From an uncultured Porticoccus sp. (GTDB lineage: Bacteria; Pseudomonadota; Gammaproteobacteria; Pseudomonadales; Porticoccaceae), in assembly GCA_950063125.1 (NCBI GenBank), contig CATLZI010000049.1, forward strand, positions 1-11,178: DNA of 11,178 nucleotides, written 5' to 3'. The position numbers and the translations under genes are program-made. Below, piece by piece: positions 1 to 5,090 of the stretch. The notes beneath the pieces were generated by a model that saw nothing but the letters and a program-made list of their open reading frames with translations, was not told the DNA's origin and made no database searches. Numbering within the stretch: position 1 is the first letter of the stretch; each line of letters starts with the position of its first letter.

Positions 1-201
1 CAGTGGCATTCTCATTAACCGGGAGCGGAAGACATGTGAAATGTCCAAGTGTTCCTCAATATGCTGCAATATACTTTTAAAACGAACCGTTCCTTTCTCG
101 GCAGTGGACTGATCATAAATATAGAGCAACCCCAGATGTCCCGGCGTAGAGGGTGTCTCAGCATAGAGATAAACCGAATCGTGACCACTTAACTGTTTCA
201 T
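1..201 (-). CDS. Wax ester synthase/diacylglycerol acyltransferase (WS/DGAT), N-terminal part, cut by window edge
   Basis: Only the first 67 codons are present; the gene runs off the left edge. I translated it directly: it opens MKQLSGHDSVYLYAETPSTP, and residues 20-67 include GHLGLLYIYD, VRFKSIL and FRSRLMRMPL. This is the characteristic N-terminus of the bacterial WS/DGAT family, which usually reads MxxLSGxDxxFLYxETPxxPMHVG, then an IYDPST-like segment and FRxRLxRVPL. Family members transfer an acyl group from acyl-CoA to a fatty alcohol or diacylglycerol, making wax esters or triacylglycerol as intracellular storage lipid. The catalytic HHxxxDG motif would lie beyond the window, so activity cannot be judged here. 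The ATG at 201 is preceded by GGGA at SD-like spacing (6 nt). It is separated from rnhB by 257 bp with a possible terminator and promoter, so it is probably its own transcription unit. The family call is firm; paralogue and substrate are not. Confidence 0.88.
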   Translation of the reverse strand, partial: MKQLSGHDSVYLYAETPSTPGHLGLLYIYDQSTAEKGTVRFKSILQHIEEHLDISHVFRSRLMRMPL

Positions 202-222
202 TGAAATTCCCGTATTAAAGTG

Positions 223-231
223 AATATATCA
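223..231 (-). promoter_or_regulatory. Candidate extended -10 promoter for the WS/DGAT gene
   Basis: Read on the minus strand this is TGATATATT, an extended -10 element (TG, one base, then TATATT, one mismatch from TATAAT). It lies about 21 nt upstream of the WS/DGAT ATG, leaving a short leader with a GGGA ribosome site. No convincing -35 hexamer sits 16-18 nt further upstream, which is tolerable for an extended -10 promoter. This is motif inspection only, and chance matches in AT-rich stretches are common. Confidence 0.33.
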
Positions 232-326
232 ATTGGGCATTGACCAGCGACAGTCATAGGGATTTTGCGGACAGACATGCAGTTCTTTTGTAGGCTATTG
301 CCACTTTCCAACCAAATAGGTGGCGG

Positions 327-340
327 AGGCAGGCCTGCCT
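327..340. repeat. Perfect 14-bp palindrome in the rnhB-WS/DGAT intergenic region
   Basis: The sequence AGGCAGGCCTGCCT equals its own reverse complement. It lies about 125 bp upstream of the WS/DGAT start and about 120 bp past the rnhB stop. There is no T-tract on either side, so it is not an intrinsic terminator. It could be an operator for a dimeric regulator, or chance. The rest of the 202-458 gap holds only the candidate promoter and terminator listed separately; I see no gene or RNA in it. Confidence 0.5.
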
Positions 341-396
341 GGCTCTAGAAATAAAAATTACGGTGGTTACCTACTTGCGCTCCCCTCTAGCATAGC

Positions 397-417
397 AAAA
401 AATCCCTCTTCGCAGGG
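397..417 (-). terminator. Candidate rho-independent terminator after rnhB
   Basis: On the minus strand, 42 nt past the rnhB stop, there is CCCTGCGAAGAGGG followed by A and six T residues. CCCT can pair with AGGG around a 6-nt loop; alternatively CT/AG closes a GCGA tetraloop with one bulged A. The stem is short but GC-rich and the T-tract follows directly. The position at the end of the conserved cluster fits transcription termination before the WS/DGAT gene. The short stem limits confidence. Confidence 0.5.
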
Positions 418-458
418 TCGGACAGCTGGTCAGCCACGAAAGTGTGTTTCACTGGCGA

Positions 459-1070
459 TCAGGTCAAAATGCCCTGACGGGCTGATAGCAAACTTTTTAC
501 CGGTTCAAAAGATTTTCGATGGATCAGGCAGGGGCCCAGTAAAGCAATAGCTTCGCGGTGCGCCCTGGTCCCGTATCCTTTATGGGAGGCAAACCCGTAT
601 CCGGGAAAGGCCTGCTCCGCCAGGCACATTTCGGCATCGCGACACACCTTAGCCAGTATAGAAGCCGCGCTGATAGCCTGAACTCTATCATCACCACCGA
701 CCACGGCTTCAGCCGCATACCCCCAGTCCGGGAGCCGGTTTCCATCAACTGCCACATACTCAGGTTTCAGTTTCAGGCCATCGACTGCCCGCACCATGGC
801 CATCATAGTGGCACGAAGAATATTGTATTGGTCAATCTCATCCACCGAGGCTCTAGCGATATGCCAGCTGAGTGCTTTTTCCCTGATCTCCTCAGCCAAT
901 TGATTTCGACGGGTAGCAGAAAGCTTCTTGGAGTCGGCCAGACCAGCCACCGGCTTGCGGGGATTGAGAATCACAGCAGCCGTAACAACATCGCCTGCCA
1001 GTGGCCCTCGGCCAACCTCATCGACTCCGGCCAGCAATTCTCCCCGGTAGCGGAGCTGGACAACGCTCAT
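459..1070 (-). CDS. rnhB: Ribonuclease HII
   Basis: A 203-residue protein, close to the 198 residues of E. coli RNase HII. The enzyme cleaves RNA in RNA-DNA hybrids and starts removal of single ribonucleotides misincorporated in DNA. Visible signatures are [14 protein letters not shown] at 15-28 with catalytic D17 and E18, DSKKL at 46-50, VDGNRLP with D109, GGDD with D127 as the probable fourth acidic ligand, and [12 protein letters not shown] at 134-145. The C-terminal part carries [12 protein letters not shown] and HRKSFEPVK, typical of the family. The start ATG overlaps the lpxB stop by four bases (ATGA), and GGAGG lies about 9 nt upstream inside lpxB, so translation is probably coupled. 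It is the last gene of the cluster; dnaE, its usual downstream neighbour in E. coli and Pseudomonas, is not there. Confidence 0.97.
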   Translation of the reverse strand: MSVVQLRYRGELLAGVDEVGRGPLAGDVVTAAVILNPRKPVAGLADSKKLSATRRNQLAEEIREKALSWHIARASVDEIDQYNILRATMMAMVRAVDGLKLKPEYVAVDGNRLPDWGYAAEAVVGGDDRVQAISAASILAKVCRDAEMCLAEQAFPGYGFASHKGYGTRAHREAIALLGPCLIHRKSFEPVKSLLSARQGILT

Positions 1071-2218
1071 CGCCTGCGGTCCTCCAACAGGTCCACTAAC
1101 GCCTGGCCTGCGGCTCGATTGCCGCCGTGGCGAAGCGTCTGGTGAAGCTCAGCAAATCGGTGCTGCAGCGCTAGAACTTTTTTCTCGTCAAGGAAATAAG
1201 CCAACACGGCATTGCTTAGATTATCCACAGTGGCATTATCCTGAAGCAGCTCAGGCACCAGTGCTTCCGACGCAAGCAGATTAGGTAACGATACCCAGGG
1301 GACTTTCAGCATTCGGGAAACCAGCGCATACGTCCATTTACCCAGACGGTAGCTCACTACCATGGGCTTATTGAGCAACATCGCTTCTAACGTCGATGTA
1401 CCGGACGACAACAACACAACATCTGCCGCTGCCATGGCCAAATGAGATTGGCCATCAAGCAACGTGACTGACATCGTAGGATATTTATTCAATAGGCCAT
1501 TTAACTGTTCCAGACGATCATGGCTGGCAGCGGGGACAATCAGATGTAAATCGGGCAATTGCCGGCGACAGCTTTGCGCCACCTCAAGGAACAGTCGACC
1601 CAGGGAATCGACTTCAGAGGCCCTGCTACCTGGCATCAGCGTCAATATACGTCCGTCTTCCGGAAGATTCAGCGTCTTGCGGGCCTGTATGCTATCTGTA
1701 ACGAGAGGAATTTCCTCGGCGAGGGGGTGGCCCACAAAAACAACCGGGACATCATGCTGTTTGTAGAAATCAGCTTCAAACGGCAGAAGTGTCAGCATTA
1801 AATCCACTGCACTGGCTATTTTTTTTACCCGCCCCTGACGCCAGGCCCAAACGGAAGGGCTGACATAGTGTGCCGTCAACAACCCCTGCTGCCTGAGCTT
1901 TTTTTCGAGCCCGAGGTTAAAGTCCGGAGAATCGATACCCACCACCAGATCAAATCGGTTTTTGATAAAGTGTTGATAGAGATGGCGGCGTATACCGAGC
2001 AACTCAGGTAACCGTTTCAGTGGCTCAATAAACCCCATGACTGATAGACGATCCATGGGAAATAAAGAGCGAAAACCCTCGGACAACATTTTATCGCCAC
2101 CGATGCCCTCAAACTGTGCCTCCGGGTAGTGTAATTTTAAAGACCTGATGAGACCCGCACCCAATTGATCGCCGGATGACTCCCCGGCAACCAGACCAAT
2201 TTTAAGGGGTGATGACAT
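1067..2218 (-). CDS. lpxB: Lipid-A-disaccharide synthase
   Basis: A 383-residue protein (E. coli LpxB has 382). This peripheral inner-membrane glycosyltransferase condenses UDP-2,3-diacylglucosamine with 2,3-diacylglucosamine-1-phosphate (lipid X) to give the tetra-acylated lipid A disaccharide and UDP. Seen: [17 protein letters not shown] near the N-terminus (the family more often reads GEASGD; here A is S at residue 14), the conserved IGGDKM and [14 protein letters not shown] segments, [44 protein letters not shown] and [13 protein letters not shown], the last in the nucleotide-sugar binding half. The start is three bases after the lpxA stop and has no clear ribosome site, which suggests translational coupling. 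The 3' end overlaps rnhB by 4 bp. The coding strand contains an A8 run at the VKKIA codons (1819-1826 as T8 on the plus strand). Confidence 0.98.
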   Translation of the reverse strand: MSSPLKIGLVAGESSGDQLGAGLIRSLKLHYPEAQFEGIGGDKMLSEGFRSLFPMDRLSVMGFIEPLKRLPELLGIRRHLYQHFIKNRFDLVVGIDSPDFNLGLEKKLRQQGLLTAHYVSPSVWAWRQGRVKKIASAVDLMLTLLPFEADFYKQHDVPVVFVGHPLAEEIPLVTDSIQARKTLNLPEDGRILTLMPGSRASEVDSLGRLFLEVAQSCRRQLPDLHLIVPAASHDRLEQLNGLLNKYPTMSVTLLDGQSHLAMAAADVVLLSSGTSTLEAMLLNKPMVVSYRLGKWTYALVSRMLKVPWVSLPNLLASEALVPELLQDNATVDNLSNAVLAYFLDEKKVLALQHRFAELHQTLRHGGNRAAGQALVDLLEDRRR

Positions 2219-2221
2219 GGG

Positions 2222-2998
2222 CTAACGAAGAATACCGCGTGAAGAGGCGCGAACAGAATCAACCAATAGTTTTACCGCAGGCTGTTCTCTGGCCAGAGTA
2301 TCCAGCAAACCAATCGCATCCTGCAGACCATACCCCTGCCGATAAAGAATTTTGAAACCTTGTTTAATGGCCGTAATCGCTGTTCTGTCAAAACCGCGCC
2401 GTTTGAGCCCCTCTACATTGATGGTTTTCGCCTCAGCTGGAGAACCAGCTGCCATGACATAGGCGGGCAGATCCTGGGTTAAATAGGCTGCGGCACCGGT
2501 AAAACTATGAGCGCCAATGGACACGAACTGGTGGATCAGGGCATACCCGGAAATAATCGCCCAGTCTCCCACGTGGACATGCCCCGCCAAAGACGCATTA
2601 TTGACCAGAATACAGTTATCGCCCACAACACAGTCGTGACCTATATGCACATAGGCCATCAACAGGTTATTGCTTCCAATTGAGGTTAAGCCCTGGTCCT
2701 GAATGGTACCCCGGTGGATGGTGACACCCTCTCGAATGGTATTGTTATCACCAATTTCCAAACGTGTCGGCTCACCCTTGTACTTCAGGTCAGGGGTATC
2801 TTCGCCAATCGTGGAGAACTGAAAAATTTGATTGTTTTCGCCAATCGTAGTCAAGCCCCGAATCACCACATGGGAATGAATTACCGTGCCAGCCCCGATA
2901 ACGGTATCGGGGCCGATCAAGGTCCAGGGGCCGACATGGACACCGTCGCCCAACACAGCGGAGGGGTCAATAATGGCGCGGGGATCAATGAGAGACAT
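2222..2998 (-). CDS. lpxA: UDP-N-acetylglucosamine O-acyltransferase
   Basis: A 258-residue left-handed beta-helix acyltransferase (E. coli 262, P. aeruginosa 258). It performs the first step of lipid A synthesis: transfer of an R-3-hydroxyacyl chain from ACP to the 3-OH of UDP-GlcNAc, in the cytoplasm. Hexapeptide repeats run from about residue 5 to 190 (for example VLGDGVHVGP, VIGAGTVIHS, SIGSNN, VVGDNC). The catalytic histidine is H121 in HIGHDC, matching E. coli H125. The C-terminal helical part begins at VEGLKRRGFDRTAITAIKQ. The position matching the E. coli chain-length ruler G173 (P. aeruginosa M169) is A169 in GAAAYL, by my manual alignment. It starts three bases after the fabZ stop with no clear SD, so translation is probably coupled, and lpxB follows after three bases. 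Confidence 0.98.
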   Translation of the reverse strand: MSLIDPRAIIDPSAVLGDGVHVGPWTLIGPDTVIGAGTVIHSHVVIRGLTTIGENNQIFQFSTIGEDTPDLKYKGEPTRLEIGDNNTIREGVTIHRGTIQDQGLTSIGSNNLLMAYVHIGHDCVVGDNCILVNNASLAGHVHVGDWAIISGYALIHQFVSIGAHSFTGAAAYLTQDLPAYVMAAGSPAEAKTINVEGLKRRGFDRTAITAIKQGFKILYRQGYGLQDAIGLLDTLAREQPAVKLLVDSVRASSRGILR

Positions 2999-3001
2999 AA
3001 G

Positions 3002-3436
3002 CTAATAGGTTTTCAGGGCGCATAAAATCGTCCCTTCACAAGCCAATTCACTATCAACCGTTGCGCGGCATTTAAATCGCCATATAGTCCGCTTGACTGA
3101 ATCAACTTGCGCCTCAAGCATCAATCTGTCCCCCGGGATTACTTGCCGTTTGAAGCGGACACCATCAACACCAGCAAATAAATACAGCGCGTTGTCATCC
3201 GCATATTTGTCCTCAGTTACAAACCCCAACACACCGGCAGCCTGAGCCATGGCTTCAATAATCATCACGCCTGGAAAAATCGGTACGTTAGGAAAATGCC
3301 CATTAAAAACTTCTTCATTGCCGGTAATATTTTTGTAGGCGAGAATCCGCTTTCCCGGATCAAGTTCCACCACCCTGTCGATCAGAAGAAAAGGGTAACG
3401 GTGCGGCAACCGCTTCTTTATTTCAGTAATATCCAT
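3002..3436 (-). CDS. fabZ: (3R)-hydroxyacyl-[acyl-carrier-protein] dehydratase
   Basis: A 144-residue single hotdog-fold protein (E. coli 151, P. aeruginosa 146). It dehydrates 3-hydroxyacyl-ACP to trans-2-enoyl-ACP in type II fatty acid elongation, and so competes with LpxA and LpxD for 3-hydroxyacyl-ACP. Seen: LPHRYPFLLIDRV at 10-22, then GHFPNVPIFPGVMIIEAMAQ at 46-65, containing catalytic H47 and E61. The C-terminal half includes GVDGVRFKRQVIPGDRL and WRFKCRATVD, both usual for FabZ. It lies between lpxD and lpxA, the usual order; this places a fatty-acid elongation enzyme among the enzymes that draw on the same pool. The upstream 43-bp gap has only a weak GAGAA ribosome site. Confidence 0.98.
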   Translation of the reverse strand: MDITEIKKRLPHRYPFLLIDRVVELDPGKRILAYKNITGNEEVFNGHFPNVPIFPGVMIIEAMAQAAGVLGFVTEDKYADDNALYLFAGVDGVRFKRQVIPGDRLMLEAQVDSVKRTIWRFKCRATVDSELACEGTILCALKTY

Positions 3437-3479
3437 CAGCTTTTCTCAATATTCTACAGGGCGACAATAACAGCGGCGG

Positions 3480-4490
3480 CTATAATTTTTTTTCCAGTTG
3501 TCTGACTCGCTGAGCCAGATCATCCAGTTGATTGAACCGAACTGCATTTTTTTTCCAGTCACGGGTTTTACTAAACATTGTGCCGGATGAATATGAACCT
3601 GGCTCAAGGAGTGATTTTGTCAGTATGGTCCCTCCGGTTAAATGGGAGCCATCACAGAGTGTGATATGGCCCACACAACCGGCTCTACCGGCAAAAGTAC
3701 AGTTTTTTCCGATAGTTGTGCTGCCTGATATGCCGGTAAAGGCTGCCATGGCAGTATTTTCGCCCACATGAACGTTATGAGCTATCTGAACGTGGTTATC
3801 TACAATAACACCATCTTCAATAACCGTATCAGCAAGTGCACCACGATCTATGGTGGTACACGCACCTATTTCGACATTGTTGCCGATTACAACGCCACCA
3901 AGCTGATGAATCTTGATCCAGTGCCCCTGATTTTGAGCAAAACCGAAACCATCCGCGCCGATAACGGCACCACTGTGAACCGTAACAAAGTCACCCAAGA
4001 CAACACTGTGGTAGATACTGACATTGCCGGCAATTCGACAGCTTTCGCCAATCGCGACGTGGTTATCGATAATAGTGCCGGCACCAATCCGGGTGTTGGC
4101 TCCAATCGTTACCCCTTCGCCAACCACCGCTAGCGGACCAATCGCTGCAGTCGGATCGATATTGGCGCAGTTCGCTACAACGGCACTGGAATGGATGCCA
4201 GGGACGGCAACCGGTGCGCGATCAAATAAAGCAGTCGCCAGTGCATAGCCAAGATAGGGGTTAGCCACAACCAGCTTCTGGCCGGAGTAATATTCCGCCA
4301 TTTCCGAGTTCAGGATTACAGCCCCGGCCTGTGTTTTCTCCAGATCCTGGCGATAGGCGCTATTGGCAAGGAAAGCCAGTTCATTCGCATCCGCCAGACG
4401 GAGTGTGCTGATACCGGAAATGCGAAAATCGTTGTCACCGCAAACATCGGCACCAATATGCTCGGCGATATCCTTAAGAGAATAACTCAC
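3480..4490 (-). CDS. lpxD: UDP-3-O-(3-hydroxyacyl)glucosamine N-acyltransferase
   Basis: A 336-residue protein from the start chosen here (E. coli 341). It adds the second R-3-hydroxyacyl chain, to the 2-amino group of UDP-3-O-acylglucosamine, in lipid A synthesis. Order of parts: an N-terminal uridine-binding domain (SYSLKDIAEHIG and VVANPYLGYA), a left-handed beta-helix of hexapeptide repeats from about residue 100 to 285, and a C-terminal helix ending QLEKKL. The catalytic histidine is H238 in VQIAHNVHVG (E. coli H239). DGFGFAQNQGHWIKIHQLGGV is typical of the family. Start: no ATG is available. A TTG at 4502 and GTGs at 4496 and 4490 are in frame. GTG at 4490 has GAGG six bases upstream and gives the family-like N-terminus MSYSLKDIA; the TTG would add four residues. 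Two A8 runs lie near the 3' end. Confidence 0.96.
   Translation of the reverse strand: MSYSLKDIAEHIGADVCGDNDFRISGISTLRLADANELAFLANSAYRQDLEKTQAGAVILNSEMAEYYSGQKLVVANPYLGYALATALFDRAPVAVPGIHSSAVVANCANIDPTAAIGPLAVVGEGVTIGANTRIGAGTIIDNHVAIGESCRIAGNVSIYHSVVLGDFVTVHSGAVIGADGFGFAQNQGHWIKIHQLGGVVIGNNVEIGACTTIDRGALADTVIEDGVIVDNHVQIAHNVHVGENTAMAAFTGISGSTTIGKNCTFAGRAGCVGHITLCDGSHLTGGTILTKSLLEPGSYSSGTMFSKTRDWKKNAVRFNQLDDLAQRVRQLEKKL
3485..3559. repeat. Pair of identical 14-bp direct repeats with A8/T8 runs inside the lpxD 3' end
   Basis: ATTTTTTTTCCAGT occurs exactly at 3485-3498 and at 3546-3559 on the plus strand, 61 bp apart. On the coding strand each includes TGG followed by A8. The right copy encodes the DWKKN region and the left copy the EKKL C-terminus. 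Homopolymers of eight are candidate slippage sites. The repeat may merely reflect lysine-rich coding. Confidence 0.75.
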
Positions 4491-4529
4491 TGTCACCCTC
4501 AAGAGCCCTCTATTTGATGATCAACTAAT

Positions 4530-5060
4530 TTACTTTGTCTTTTTATTCAACCGATCGGTGAGCTTGTCTGTGATATCCAGTGAAGGAGCCGCCGTGACCA
4601 CAGCCTCAGCATTAATCAATAATACGATCCCTTCCTCATCGACGACTTCCTGGAGAGCCTCGGCAGCTTTTGGACGCAATTCCTGAACAATACTGTTCTG
4701 CAGATCTTTTTGGTCCGCCTTAATTTTTCGGGTTATCAGCTCCAGGTCGGCACGGTAGTATTCCATTTTCTTCTGTGCCTCTTCTGCCTGCTCCTGTGAC
4801 CAGGTCATGCTTTTGCTGTCAACTTCCTGTTTCAGTGACTTCATGTCGGCAACCGTACTCTCATATTTTGCTTCAAGACCGGCGTAATCCGACTCACCCT
4901 GCTTCTGTTTCAGGCGGGCTTTGGCCACATCAGTACCGAAAATTGCCCTGCCAAAATCCACAATGGCAATATTCCCCTCCGCGGCGTTTCCCTCAGCCGA
5001 AAATGCAGAAACGCTAAACAGGGCAACTGTGACAATGAATAACTTTTTAACTACACGCAC
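4530..5060 (-). CDS. skp: Periplasmic chaperone Skp/OmpH
   Basis: A 176-residue precursor (E. coli Skp 161). Skp is a trimeric periplasmic chaperone that holds unfolded outer-membrane proteins on the way to the BAM complex. Seen: a signal peptide MRVVKKLFIVTVALFSVSAFSA with probable cleavage near residue 22, then the beta segment GNIAIVDFGRAIFGTDVAKA, a long charged alpha-helical coiled-coil hairpin from about 55 to 150 (KYESTVADMKSLKQEV, QAEEAQKKMEYYRADLELI), and the closing strand GIVLLINAEAVVTAAPSLDIT. The start is GTG at 5060 with GGAGA about six bases upstream. An ATG at 5062 overlaps it but is out of frame and meets a stop after three codons. It sits 30 bp after bamA and just before lpxD, the standard order. 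Confidence 0.95.
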   Translation of the reverse strand: MRVVKKLFIVTVALFSVSAFSAEGNAAEGNIAIVDFGRAIFGTDVAKARLKQKQGESDYAGLEAKYESTVADMKSLKQEVDSKSMTWSQEQAEEAQKKMEYYRADLELITRKIKADQKDLQNSIVQELRPKAAEALQEVVDEEGIVLLINAEAVVTAAPSLDITDKLTDRLNKKTK

Positions 5061-5090
5061 ATCAATTCTCCATTCGTTTTAATGAAATTA

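Noticed and set aside
202..458. Possible tRNA or small RNA in the only sizeable intergenic gap
   Set aside because: No cloverleaf, T-loop or acceptor pairing could be found by inspection; only short chance stems are present besides the candidate terminator.
320..550. Plus-strand 76-codon frame starting in the intergenic gap
   Set aside because: Half of it is antisense to rnhB, no plausible product is seen, and it crosses the probable terminator of the opposite operon.
558..1145. Plus-strand open frame of 195 codons opposite rnhB and lpxB
   Set aside because: Antisense to two well-supported genes, with low-complexity, non-family-like protein sequence.
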